Origin: Dethiobacter sp.
GTDB taxonomy: Bacteria > Bacillota > Dethiobacteria > Dethiobacterales > Dethiobacteraceae
Direction: 5' to 3'
Assembly: GCA_018333455.1 (NCBI GenBank)
Contig: JAGXTN010000032.1
Span: forward strand, 1 to 44,881
Length of the DNA: 44,881 nucleotides
In this document: piece by piece, positions 13,985-21,499 of the stretch
Layout of the letters: every line of letters starts with the position of its first letter
Position numbering within the stretch: position 1 is the first letter of the stretch
Position numbers and translations under genes: made by a program
Notes under the pieces: generated by a model
Seen by the model: only the letters and a program-made list of their open reading frames with translations
What the model was told of the DNA's origin: nothing
Databases searched by the model: none

Positions 13985-14146
13985 GGAATGCGACCAAAGG
14001 GAGTTCAAGTGAATCCATGTGTCATTGGTATAATACGCAGAGGTGATTTTAAACATTTTTGAGAGATTGATCTGGCCGAAAAATCGATCAATACGCGATT
14101 GAACCTTCTGTTCATTGGGTGTCATTTCTGATATAATGTTAGCCAT
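13970..14146 (-). pseudogene. N-terminal fragment of an IS transposase
   Basis: The 58-codon frame starts MANIISEMTPNEQKVQSRID and has its own ribosome site (TTGGAGG, 5 bp before the ATG at 14146). About 33 residues look transposase-like; the rest (from about ITSAYYTND) may be junction sequence, and the frame stops at 13970. The upstream 70 bp are nearly identical to the end of the window, where a second copy of the same IS must begin. The family is not identified (an IS4-like DDE transposase is possible). Confidence 0.5.
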
Positions 14147-14230
14147 AGGAACCTCCAAACGGCTGGTATTGTTGGGATTTAGACACTTCAATTATACTGT
14201 ACCGAGGGGGTTTTCTATTGTTTTAAATGC
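14147..14230 (-). mobile_element. IS left-end/promoter region, truncated copy
   Basis: Read on the minus strand, bases 14230-14161 align with 44812-44881 on the plus strand over about 70 bp with only a dozen or so differences. Shared blocks include AAAACCCCCTCGGTA, GTATAATTGAAGTGTC and AATACCAGCC. In this copy the region leads straight into a ribosome site and the transposase ATG at 14146. Its outer boundary is unclear; beyond about 14230 the two copies differ. Confidence 0.75.
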
Positions 14231-14418
14231 CGGACATTCTTGGGTATGGTGAGACATTATTGCCAGAAAGTTCGTAAGCGTAAATTGAGAAACACTTCCA
14301 ATTTGCGGATATAGAAAAAAGGGTATTTATGGGGTTGACATCCCTAGCAGAATATTGATTCCGGATATTTGCGAGCATGGTGTTAGCATAATGCAGTCAA
14401 GACACGTTAACACACCGT

Positions 14419-14449
14419 TTAACGCACGCGTGCGTTAACTGTGCGTTAA
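14419..14449. promoter_or_regulatory. GTGCGTTAA repeat cluster, 3' side of AlbA_2 relic
   Basis: A perfect 20-bp palindrome TTAACGCACGCGTGCGTTAA (14419-14438) is followed by a third GTGCGTTAA (14441-14449) that overlaps the stop codon of the relic gene; a partial copy (CGTTAACACA) lies just before. The same motif recurs at 15108-15140 in front of the gene. It looks like a binding site for the protein encoded between the clusters. Confidence 0.6.
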
Positions 14450-15076
14450 ACCGGAACATATTTTGCATATTTGCCCTTTCCATCAAGTTTTAATTTATTA
14501 TCAGTAGCAAGTATCCCAAGAATTCGATATGCTTGTGGCGGTGTAATATGCAGTAACTCGGCTACATTTCTACGAGTCACATATCCTTGGGTTTTGGCCA
14601 GCTTCAAAACCAATTCGGAATACCTAAGCTTGTCTATGCCTGTCTGTCTCACATATCCAACAGTATTATCGGCACTGCGGTAAACTTTTGAACTTAGAGG
14701 GGTACATTGGAATATTTTCAGGCTTACCATCCGCTTTAATACGTCTGCGTAGCATTTTCCCGGAAGAAGTTGCGACGATGCTTGTGCGACGCGGAACGCT
14801 GATTTTCAGTACAGGAGCATCATATCTGATTACCTCACATCTTACAGTTACGGGCGGTACTGTTCTGTTAGCTATAAATGCTGCCAATTGAGTCGGGTCT
14901 TTATGGTCGCTATGCAATCCGGTAATGATGCCATCTTCTTCGACTCCCAAATATAAATCGCCGCCATCCGTATTAGCAAAGGCAACAACGGCATCGATGA
15001 TATCACTGTCAGACAGCTTGGCTTGGTCACTTTTAAATTCAATGGTTAATGATTCTGAATAACCTATATTCCGCAT
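14446..15076 (-). pseudogene. AlbA_2-domain (divergent AAA_4/Schlafen-like) DNA-binding protein, internally deleted
   Basis: The N-terminal part (15076 to about 14690) reads RNIGYSESLTIEFKSD, DAVVAFANTDGGDLYLGVEE and TVRCEVIRYD, which is the AlbA_2 domain. It runs out at KPENIPMYPSKFKSLP and a stop. A second frame (14446-14730) carries GYVTRRNVAELLHITPPQAY followed by RILGIL, the winged-helix C-terminus of the same family. Full-length relatives are about 450 residues; here the middle (about 200 or more residues, including the ATPase-like part) is lost and the ends are out of frame. GTGCGTTAA repeats lie at both ends. It may still make a 136-residue AlbA_2 fragment. Confidence 0.75.
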
Positions 15077-15107
15077 ATCATCACATCCTTATAACACATT
15101 TTGATAC

Positions 15108-15140
15108 ACGCGTGCGTTAAAATGCAATAATTAACGCACG
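15108..15140. promoter_or_regulatory. GTGCGTTAA repeat pair upstream of AlbA_2 relic
   Basis: ACGCGTGCGTTAA (15108-15120) and TTAACGCACG (15131-15140) form an inverted pair 32-64 bp upstream of the relic start codon. Together with the cluster at the 3' end, this gives at least five copies of the 9-mer around one gene. An autoregulatory operator is the simplest reading. Confidence 0.6.
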
Positions 15141-15165
15141 ACAAAAATTAGAAGGGACTGGTATA

Positions 15166-15178
15166 ATTAGACATAATG
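15166..15178 (+). repeat. Right copy of 13-bp direct repeat bracketing the island
   Basis: ATTAGACATAATG is identical to 11754-11766 and sits in similar context (TATA before it). It lies between the relic genes and the first conserved chromosomal gene (15257). It may be the right attachment site of an old integration. Confidence 0.35.
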
Positions 15179-15256
15179 GTGCCATTTTCTTTTTTAACAG
15201 CAATAATTATAAAGTACAGGCATTAAATTTCATGCCAGTTACAGAAAGGAGATAAG

Positions 15257-16333
15257 ATGGAAAACTGGGAAATCACGCTGAATCTGGGAGAGAAAATCCC
15301 CGGCAAGGAGTTATTGGCCTTGCTGGTAAATATTGAGGAGACCGGCTCTCTCGTTCGGGCTGCGGCAGAAGCCCGGCTATCCTACCGCTACAGTTGGGGA
15401 CTCTTAAGGCGGGCGGAAGAAGCGGCGGGAAAAACACTGGTGCTCCGCCAAACAGGCGGTTTAGCCGGTGGCGGCAGCAGACTGAGCGAGGAAGGGAGAA
15501 AACTGCTTAGTTATATGCAGTCGCTGCAGCGGGAAGTGCAATGGCAATTATCTGCGCTGTTGGGGGCGGAGGGAGTAGAGGGAGAAAAGCAGTTACTGCT
15601 CGCTAGCACATTGGAGCCGGTAGTTACCGGGTTGCTGGATGTGCTGGAGCAAGCCTATTTGCATGAAAGGGGGGTTGCTGTCCGTCACATCGCTGCCGGC
15701 AGCAGCCAAGCCTTGGCCATGGCCAAGGCAGGACGTGTGGACTTGGTCTTGACCCACGCCCCTGCGTTGGAAGCAGTTTTTATTAGTGAGGGCTGGGGAA
15801 CAAGAAGACAGCCGGTGATGAGTAGCGATTTTCTCCTAGTGGGGCCACCTTCTGATCCGGCAAGGATTGCGGCAGCTGCCGGCGTAGGGGAGGCGTTTTG
15901 CAAGATTGCTCGTGAGGAAGTCCCTTTCGTTAGCCGAGGCGACCTGTCGGGAACACATTTGGCTGAAAAAAGCCTTTGGCAACAGGCCGGTATTTTGCCG
16001 GAAGGTTGTTCCTGGTATCAGCAAAGACGCAATATGTTGGGCAACTACGCCATCCTTCGGCACGCCGCCGAATTAAACGGCTATGCTCTGCTGGATCGGG
16101 CCAGCTATCTTACCGGTTCTGCGGGGACAGAGCTGAAGGTATTGTTTAGCGGCGATCCCGCCCTTAATAATGTTTTTTCAGCCATTCCAGTGAGTAATAA
16201 AAAGGCGGCTGTGAGTCAGGAAGAAGCCGACAACTTTGTGCAGTGGCTCGTCTCCCCCGTGGCCATTAAGTTAATCGCCGGGTTTGGCAGGCTGCAATAC
16301 GGTGCTCCACTCTTCGAGCCGCAGGAGAGCTAG
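15257..16333 (+). CDS. ModE-type HTH regulator with periplasmic-binding-protein-like sensor domain
   Basis: A 358-residue one-component regulator. Residues 1-90 form the ModE/LysR-like winged helix (LLALLVNIEETGSLVRAAAE, SYRYSWGLLRRAEE). Residues about 112-345 look like a PBP-like domain (LLLASTLEPVVTGLLD, RVDLVLTHAPALE, SGTHLAEKSLW), as in tungstate/molybdate-binding proteins. It would sense an oxyanion and control its uptake or molybdoenzyme genes, although no mod or tup transporter is adjacent. The ATG follows AGGAGAT by 5 bp. It is monocistronic, and the downstream 310 bp hold only a repeat and the zinc promoter. Confidence 0.83.
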   Translation: MENWEITLNLGEKIPGKELLALLVNIEETGSLVRAAAEARLSYRYSWGLLRRAEEAAGKTLVLRQTGGLAGGGSRLSEEGRKLLSYMQSLQREVQWQLSALLGAEGVEGEKQLLLASTLEPVVTGLLDVLEQAYLHERGVAVRHIAAGSSQALAMAKAGRVDLVLTHAPALEAVFISEGWGTRRQPVMSSDFLLVGPPSDPARIAAAAGVGEAFCKIAREEVPFVSRGDLSGTHLAEKSLWQQAGILPEGCSWYQQRRNMLGNYAILRHAAELNGYALLDRASYLTGSAGTELKVLFSGDPALNNVFSAIPVSNKKAAVSQEEADNFVQWLVSPVAIKLIAGFGRLQYGAPLFEPQES

Positions 16334-16494
16334 TTTCCGCAATGCCGTTCTGGAGCATATTTTTACAACGCCACGATGTGAGCAAACAGAAGCCTTCGTG
16401 CGAGGAAAGATGATTTATTAGCGAGCAGTCGCCCGTTATTTAAGCCATGGGCGCAGTAAAGCTGGTTTTTTGCCATCATCTAGGAAATTATATT

Positions 16495-16545
16495 GCAGGG
16501 GCGGGTTTGAAACCCGCCCCTGCAAGTCGATAAAGCGCGATGCGT
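16495..16545. repeat. Dispersed palindromic repeat, copy 2
   Basis: A near-perfect 29-bp palindrome runs from GCAGGGGCGGG (16495) to CCCGCCCCTGC (16523), with a TTTGAAA centre, followed by the tail GATAAAGCGCGATGCG and a T run. The remaining 16334-16494 contains no gene that I can support. Confidence 0.85.
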
Positions 16546-16556
16546 TTTTTTTTGTT

Positions 16557-16585
16557 TTGACTTTTGTATAAATGGCGGGTATAAT
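16557..16585 (+). promoter_or_regulatory. Sigma-A promoter of the zinc uptake operon
   Basis: TTGACT (16557-16562) and TATAAT (16580-16585) with a 17-bp spacer: a near-consensus promoter 60 bp upstream of the znuA ATG. Confidence 0.8.
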
Positions 16586-16591
16586 TTTCAG

Positions 16592-16613
16592 TAAATAAGA
16601 ATATTACTATTTA
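16592..16613. promoter_or_regulatory. Putative Zur operator
   Basis: The 22-bp imperfect palindrome TAAATAAGAATATTACTATTTA (stated in parts: TAAATA, centre AATATT, TATTTA) matches its own complement at 18 of 22 positions. It lies just downstream of the -10 box, where a bound Fur-family repressor would block transcription. The operon itself encodes such a repressor (19206-19628). Confidence 0.5.
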
Positions 16614-16645
16614 GAAACTGACGACAAATTTAAGGGAGGTGCATA

Positions 16646-17611
16646 ATGAAAAAAGGATATTTGCTTTTTCTGCTGCTTTGCTTGGGGGTTTTGTTTATGA
16701 CGGGCTGCGGAGAACAGACGCCTACGGGCGGGGCAGCCATTGAAAAGAAGGTTGTTTACACTACTTTTTTTCCTCTTTATGATTTTACAAAAAAGATTGG
16801 CGGAGAGAAAATTGAGGTTGTGAATATGGTTCCCGCCGGCATTGAACCACACGATTGGGAGCCGAGTCCACAATTATTAGGCAGTCTGAGCGAAGCAGAG
16901 ATGCTCGTCTCTAATGGGTTAGGGATGGAGCCTTGGCTAGATAAAGTCAGCGGAAGTCTTCCTGCCAGCGTAGTCGTCGTTAATGCCTCAGCAGGCATTG
17001 AACCGCTAAAGGGGGCAAAAGACCATGGTCATGATCAGGAAAAGGAGAAGGACGACCATGCCGCAGAAGAAGAAAAACATGACGAAATGCCTGATCCTCA
17101 TGTCTGGCTGGATCCGCTCTTGGCTTTGCAACAGGCGAGAAATATTGCTACTGCATTAAGCTCCCTTGATCCTGATAACGCCACTTATTACTTTAATAAT
17201 TTAGCTGCTTTTCAGGCGGAGGCAGAAGCTTTGGATCAAGCTTTTCGGGAAGGACTAAGCGGTTTGGCGCGGCGTGAAATTATCGTCACCCATCTGGCTT
17301 TTGCCTACTTGTCAAGACGCTATGAGCTAGAGCAAGTGAGTATTAGCGGCTTATCTCCGCACATTGAACCAAGCCCTGCCCAGATGAAAGAAATTGTAGC
17401 TTTTGGTCGCAAGTATGATGTCCGCTATGTATTTGACGCCCCATTGTCAACCAGTCGTTTGGCAACAGTGCTGGCGGAGGAAATCGGTGCGCAAATCTTG
17501 GTGCTTAATCCGTTGGAAGGGTTGACTGAGCAGGAAATTAGTGCGGGGGACGATTATTTCTCCGTGATGCGCAGGAACCTAGAGCAGTTAAAGATTGCTT
17601 TAAGAGAGTAG
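16646..17611 (+). CDS. znuA: Zinc ABC transporter substrate-binding lipoprotein (ZnuA/AdcA-like)
   Basis: A 321-residue cluster A-I metal-binding lipoprotein. The signal peptide ends in the lipobox FMTGC (Cys21). Likely metal ligands are His69 (IEPHDWEP), His152 (DPHVWLDP), His216 (VTHLAFAYL) and an Asp in the C-terminal lobe. A His/acid-rich loop at about residues 126-146 (DHGHDQEKEKDDHAAEEEKH) is typical of zinc, not manganese, binding proteins. It is the first gene of a four-gene operon behind a consensus promoter and palindrome. GGGAGGTG precedes the ATG. Confidence 0.92.
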   Translation: MKKGYLLFLLLCLGVLFMTGCGEQTPTGGAAIEKKVVYTTFFPLYDFTKKIGGEKIEVVNMVPAGIEPHDWEPSPQLLGSLSEAEMLVSNGLGMEPWLDKVSGSLPASVVVVNASAGIEPLKGAKDHGHDQEKEKDDHAAEEEKHDEMPDPHVWLDPLLALQQARNIATALSSLDPDNATYYFNNLAAFQAEAEALDQAFREGLSGLARREIIVTHLAFAYLSRRYELEQVSISGLSPHIEPSPAQMKEIVAFGRKYDVRYVFDAPLSTSRLATVLAEEIGAQILVLNPLEGLTEQEISAGDDYFSVMRRNLEQLKIALRE

Positions 17612-17622
17612 CGTGATTGTTA

Positions 17623-18372
17623 ATGTCAGAGCCTGTTTTGGTACTCGACCAAGTCTCTTTTCATTATGGACACCGCCAAGTTCTGGAAAATATCAACTTA
17701 ACGGTTTGGCCGGGAGATTTTTTAGGAATTGTCGGTCCAAATGGTTCTGGTAAAAGCACGCTGCTTAAAATAATTTTGCGTCTGCTGCGCCCTTCTGAGG
17801 GGCAGGTTAGTCTCTTTGGCCTTAGGCAGGAGAAGTTTCACCAGTGGACTAAAATCGGCTATGTCCCTCAAAATGCCAATTCTTTTCATCACGGCTTCCC
17901 GGCTACAGTACAAGAAGTGGTGCTCTCCGGATTGACGGCCTCTCTGGGGCTATTTAAGCGTCCCGGCGCTGAAGAACACCAGTACGTGGTTGAAGCTCTG
18001 GAGCAGGTCGGTGTAGCTGGTTTGCGGAAACGTGTGATCGGGGAGCTTTCCGGCGGCCAGCAGCAGCGTGTGCTGATTGCCAAAGCCTTGGTCTCTCGGC
18101 CGGCGCTCCTTATTCTGGACGAACCAACTGTAGGAGTAGATCTGGCGGCACAGGAGCAATTTTATAATTTGTTGTCGGAGCTGCGCAAAGAGGCAGGGAT
18201 GACCCTGATTCTTGTCTCACATGATATTGGGGTGGTCACAGAGCATGTGGGCAGTGTCGCTTGTTTGAATAGGAAGCTGTATTTTCACGGAGCGCCTGCA
18301 GATTGTTGGGCCAAAGACTTCTTTAGTCAAACCTACGGCTCTGCAGCCAGAGTTTTACGTCACGCCCACTAA
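17623..18372 (+). CDS. znuC: Zinc ABC transporter ATP-binding protein
   Basis: A 249-residue ATPase. It has Walker A GPNGSGKST (residues 38-46), a Q-loop in GYVPQNANSF, the signature LSGGQQQRV, Walker B LLILDEPTVGVD and the switch His in LVSHD. It energises import of the metal delivered by the lipoprotein upstream. The ATG at 17623 is preferred over an in-frame TTG at 17617 since it fits the family N-terminus (VLVLDQVSFHY). It lies 11 bp after znuA and 7 bp before the permease gene. Confidence 0.92.
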   Translation: MSEPVLVLDQVSFHYGHRQVLENINLTVWPGDFLGIVGPNGSGKSTLLKIILRLLRPSEGQVSLFGLRQEKFHQWTKIGYVPQNANSFHHGFPATVQEVVLSGLTASLGLFKRPGAEEHQYVVEALEQVGVAGLRKRVIGELSGGQQQRVLIAKALVSRPALLILDEPTVGVDLAAQEQFYNLLSELRKEAGMTLILVSHDIGVVTEHVGSVACLNRKLYFHGAPADCWAKDFFSQTYGSAARVLRHAH

Positions 18373-18379
18373 GAGCGAG

Positions 18380-19252
18380 GTGCTGGTTATTTTTGAGTTG
18401 CTGGAGTATGGATTTATGCAAAGAGCGTTTGCCGCAGGATTGATGGTGGCGCTGCTTTGCCCAACAATTGGAATTTTTCTTGTGCTCAGGCGGCTCTCTA
18501 TGATCGGAGAAATGTTTTCTCATGTTTCTTTAGCCGGCGTCGCGCTGGGCGTCTTTGCCGGTGTTTATCCCTTGGCCACTGCCGTAGGTCTTTCTCTGTT
18601 TGCCGCTGCGGGACTGGAAGCTTTGCGACGCACATACCGGATGTTTGGTGATTTGGCCATTGCCCTAATGATTTCATTTGGCATCAGTCTTGCCGTAATC
18701 TTAATAAGTTTGGCGCAAGCCTTCAACGCAACCCTCTTTTCATATTTATTTGGCAGCGTGATTGCTATTACCGGCCAAGATCTGCAGCTGATTTTAATTT
18801 TGGGCATTCTAGTTTTGGCACTAGTGTATGCGTTACAGAAAGAGCTGTTTATCATTGCTTTTGATGAAGAAGGAGCTCGGGCGGCGGGAGTACGAGTAGA
18901 CCTGGTCAATGCATTGTTTGTGGTGGCTACTGCGCTGACCATCACGCTCTCCATGCGAGTGGTAGGTATTTTGCTGGTTTCTTCCCTCATTACCGTCCCG
19001 GTTGCCGCGGCTCTGCAGTTAAGCAGAAGCTACCGCTCCACGGTGCTCTATGCCTATCTTTTTGCCATTATTGCAGTTCTGCTCGGTCTATTTATTGCCT
19101 TCCATGCAGATCTAGCTCCCGGTGGCAGTATTGTGCTTACTTCTTTGGGCATCTTTACACTGGCAGCCCTTTCCCGCAAATTTTTTGGTTTAGGAGGGGA
19201 AAGGGATGAAAACACCAGTCTTGTTGGCACTGCTGAAGGAAAAGGGCTATAA
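18380..19252 (+). CDS. znuB: Zinc ABC transporter permease (ZnuB)
   Basis: A 290-residue ABC-3 family permease with about eight helices. Conserved features: FMQRAFAAGLMVALLCPTIG followed by IFLVLRRLSMIGE near the N-terminus, DEEGARAAGV at about residue 157, and the EAA-like cytoplasmic loop. The GTG start at 18380 gives the expected N-terminal length, although the ribosome site is poor. The 3' end overlaps the zur gene by 47 bp, so the repressor is translated with the transporter. Confidence 0.9.
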   Translation: MLVIFELLEYGFMQRAFAAGLMVALLCPTIGIFLVLRRLSMIGEMFSHVSLAGVALGVFAGVYPLATAVGLSLFAAAGLEALRRTYRMFGDLAIALMISFGISLAVILISLAQAFNATLFSYLFGSVIAITGQDLQLILILGILVLALVYALQKELFIIAFDEEGARAAGVRVDLVNALFVVATALTITLSMRVVGILLVSSLITVPVAAALQLSRSYRSTVLYAYLFAIIAVLLGLFIAFHADLAPGGSIVLTSLGIFTLAALSRKFFGLGGERDENTSLVGTAEGKGL

Positions 19253-19628
19253 GCTAACTGCGCAGCGGCAAGCTATTCTTGCTGCCTTGCGTTATTTGGG
19301 GGAGCGGGCTTCCGCCAAGGAAATTTACGAGGAACTTTGCAAGGAAAAACCGGCTATTAGCTTAGACACAGTCTATCGGAATCTCCGTTTGCTTGCGGAA
19401 ATAGGCATTGTTCAGCAGATTTTATTGCAGTCCGGCACTGTTTTTGAGCTGACTGATGACGGCCATCATCACCACCATTTGGTTTGCGTAGACTGTGAAA
19501 AAGTGGTTTGTATTCCCTATTGCCCTGAGTCTTGCGCTTATACTGAGCAAGCTAGGGCTGCTGGCTTTGCCGTGCTTGGTCACCTGTTTGAAGTGTATGG
19601 ACGCTGTACAGCTTGTCAGCAAAAGTAA
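19206..19628 (+). CDS. zur: Fur-family repressor, probably Zur
   Basis: A 140-residue Fur-family regulator. The winged helix (YKLTAQRQAILAALRYL ... SLDTVYRNLRLLAEIGIV) fills residues 14-68. The metal region holds DDGHHHHHLVC and two CxxC pairs (CVDC, CTAC) that bind structural zinc. Its place as the last gene of a zinc-uptake operon with a palindrome at the promoter argues for Zur and feedback control, not Fur or PerR. A strong GGAGGGGAAAGGG precedes the ATG, inside znuB. Confidence 0.88.
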   Translation: MKTPVLLALLKEKGYKLTAQRQAILAALRYLGERASAKEIYEELCKEKPAISLDTVYRNLRLLAEIGIVQQILLQSGTVFELTDDGHHHHHLVCVDCEKVVCIPYCPESCAYTEQARAAGFAVLGHLFEVYGRCTACQQK

Positions 19629-19659
19629 GCAGCCTGTAAAAGCGGGCCGCTTATTTTTT

Positions 19660-19870
19660 AGCATAATTCTTTGCCCTGCCCTCACCCATTGCTAGATGTC
19701 GGAGGTCAGATGTCGGACTCGTTTGAATCGGCGATAGCCGATTCATAGAAAATAATGGGAGAGGGGAATTGTCGGGCAGAGGGTAGCGCTTATGCCCTCG
19801 TTCGTACCACGTAGGGGCGGGTTTCAAACCCGCCCAAGCAGAGGGTAGATGCTATTTTCAGGGTAGAGCG
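19660..19870. repeat. Composite dispersed repeat plus palindromic repeat copy 3
   Basis: This block carries CCCTCACCC, an inverted piece reading GTCGGAGGTCAGATGTCGGACTCG, the hairpin GAATCGGCGATAGCCGATTC, ATAATGGGAGAGGGG and the core GTAGGGGCGGGTTTCAAACC (from 19811). The segment from about 19780 to 19860, ending AGAGGGTAGATGCTATTTTC, is repeated at about 31757-31834. No gene is seen between 19629 and 20023 apart from a TATAAT at 19948-19953, which may be the -10 of the next gene. Confidence 0.75.
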
Positions 19871-20023
19871 CAAAAGAAAAGGGCTGCTCTGTAAATTTTT
19901 GATTGTTCTGGGAGGTTAATTTTTTCTGCTGTCGAAATAATTAGTAGTATAATGCAGAAATAATTTAATGGTAAGATACTAGAAATTCTCTCTTTTAGAC
20001 CAGCTCCCGGGAGGTCAACTTTT

Positions 20024-21175
20024 GTGAAAATTGGCATGTTTACCGACAGTTACAGGCCGTATACGAGTGGGGTAGTCCGCTCCATTGAAACAACGGCAAG
20101 GAAGCTGACTGAATTTGGTCATGAAGTCTATATTTTTGCCCCCAGCTATCCAGTCTATGAAAAAGAGTCGGGCGTCTTCCGATTTCCTTCTGTGCGCCCA
20201 CCGATCTATCCAGAGTATCCCATTGCTCTGCCCTTTTCCCTGCACTTAAATAATACCGTTAAAAGACTTGACCTAGATGTCATTCATGTCCACTCGCCGA
20301 TTACGATGGGAATGCTAGGTTCCCGTTGTGCTAAACGCTTTGACATTCCGCTGGTTTTTACTTACCATACTATGTATGATGAATATGTGCATTACCTACC
20401 CTTTGCCCAGGGGATCTCTCGCAAAGCCATTTTACGCCTTTCTACAAATTTTTGCAACGGCTGTGACCTTGTGATCACGCCGACAGAAGTAATCCGTCAA
20501 ATTGTGGCAGGCAGGATTGAGACGACAGTGCAAGCCATTCCCACCGGCATTGAAATTGAAGAGTTTATTGCGCCGGATCGTCTTTGGTTGCGCCGGGAAT
20601 ATGGCATCGCCGCAGATGTGAAAATCCTGCTACATTTGGGACGCCTGGGCAAAGAAAAAAATGTAAGTTTTTTGCTAAAAGCCTACAGCGCAATCAGCAA
20701 AAAACATCCCGACACAAAACTGGTAATCGTCGGCGAAGGACCGGAACGTAAGGCTTTGCAGGAGGAAGCGACGCAATTGGGTTTGCTTGACGTGCTTTTT
20801 ACCGGGAAATTATCCCGGCGGCGCGTGGTGGACAGTTTCGCCAGCGCCGATTTGTTTGTCTTTGCTTCTACCACAGAAACACAAGGCTTGGTGCTTGGTG
20901 AAGCAAAAGCAGCTGGCGTACCGACCGTGGCAGTCAAAGCGCTTGGAGCGGCTGAAATGGTTACAGACGGTGTAGACGGCTTCCTTACTCCTTTATCGCT
21001 CGAGCTGTTTGCTGCCAGAGTAGACCAGCTGCTCGCCAATGATGGGTTAAGACGGGTGATGGCAGAGCGAGCCCTGTTAGAGGCTGAAAAAATTTCGTCC
21101 ACGACGATGGCGCAGAGAATACTGCTTGCTTATGAACAAGCTGCCAGAAATAAAAAAGCTACTTTAACGAAGTAG
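20024..21175 (+). CDS. GT4 family glycosyltransferase (glycolipid-type)
   Basis: A 383-residue GT-B fold enzyme. The N-terminal half begins KIGMFTDSYRPYTSGVVRSI and contains VIHVHSPITMGMLG. The C-terminal GT4 domain has HLGRLGKEKNVSFLLKAY, VIVGEGPERK and the EX7E motif in ETQGLVLGE. The wording resembles enzymes that add sugars to diacylglycerol or phosphatidylinositol-type lipids. A cytoplasmic-face membrane role is inferred. The GTG start at 20024 follows GGGAGG. It is monocistronic and ends in a hairpin terminator shared with the convergent small gene. Confidence 0.85.
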   Translation: MKIGMFTDSYRPYTSGVVRSIETTARKLTEFGHEVYIFAPSYPVYEKESGVFRFPSVRPPIYPEYPIALPFSLHLNNTVKRLDLDVIHVHSPITMGMLGSRCAKRFDIPLVFTYHTMYDEYVHYLPFAQGISRKAILRLSTNFCNGCDLVITPTEVIRQIVAGRIETTVQAIPTGIEIEEFIAPDRLWLRREYGIAADVKILLHLGRLGKEKNVSFLLKAYSAISKKHPDTKLVIVGEGPERKALQEEATQLGLLDVLFTGKLSRRRVVDSFASADLFVFASTTETQGLVLGEAKAAGVPTVAVKALGAAEMVTDGVDGFLTPLSLELFAARVDQLLANDGLRRVMAERALLEAEKISSTTMAQRILLAYEQAARNKKATLTK

Positions 21176-21192
21176 CGGCAAAAGAGACAGAG

Positions 21193-21214
21193 AAAAAGCC
21201 CGTCAGGGCTTTTT
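21193..21214. terminator. Bidirectional terminator
   Basis: AAAAAGCCC (21193-21201) and GGGCTTTTT (21206-21214) form a 9-bp stem with a GTCA loop and T tracts in both directions. It separates the convergent glycosyltransferase and small ferritin-like genes. Confidence 0.85.
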
Positions 21215-21393
21215 CAATGAAGTTCAGCGAGTAAATCTTTAATTTTCGCGGCAGTATGACCGCGGGTTTCGGCGAATTCGTAAAACGCTTGTTTCACCCG
21301 CTCATTATCTGTTGTTTGTGCAAAGCGCTGATAATCCCGGACTTGTTCCTGCTCGTTGAGCATTGCTTTCTGCAGAAAGGCTTTGACCTCCAT
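21214..21393 (-). CDS. Small ferritin-like/rubrerythrin-like helical protein
   Basis: A 59-residue all-helical protein: MEVKAFLQKAMLNEQEQVRD, then YQRFAQTTDNERVKQAFYEF and AETRGHTAAKIKDLLAELH. It has the spacing of one half of a ferritin-like four-helix bundle (Glu14/Glu16 in the first helix, a central Glu and the E-x-x-x-H segment ETRGH). Two copies would be needed for a di-iron site, so it may act as a dimer. The start is firm: AGGAGGTGACAATAG precedes the ATG. It resembles small rubrerythrin-related proteins of anaerobes; the exact family is unverified. Confidence 0.65.
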   Translation of the reverse strand: MEVKAFLQKAMLNEQEQVRDYQRFAQTTDNERVKQAFYEFAETRGHTAAKIKDLLAELH

Positions 21394-21499
21394 CTATTGT
21401 CACCTCCTGCAATATTATTGCCAGAAATAGGCCCCAATATGCCGGATTAGTAGACAAAAGCGCTGACGGTCCAGAGAGGAATTAGCGTTGCTTTGCTCC

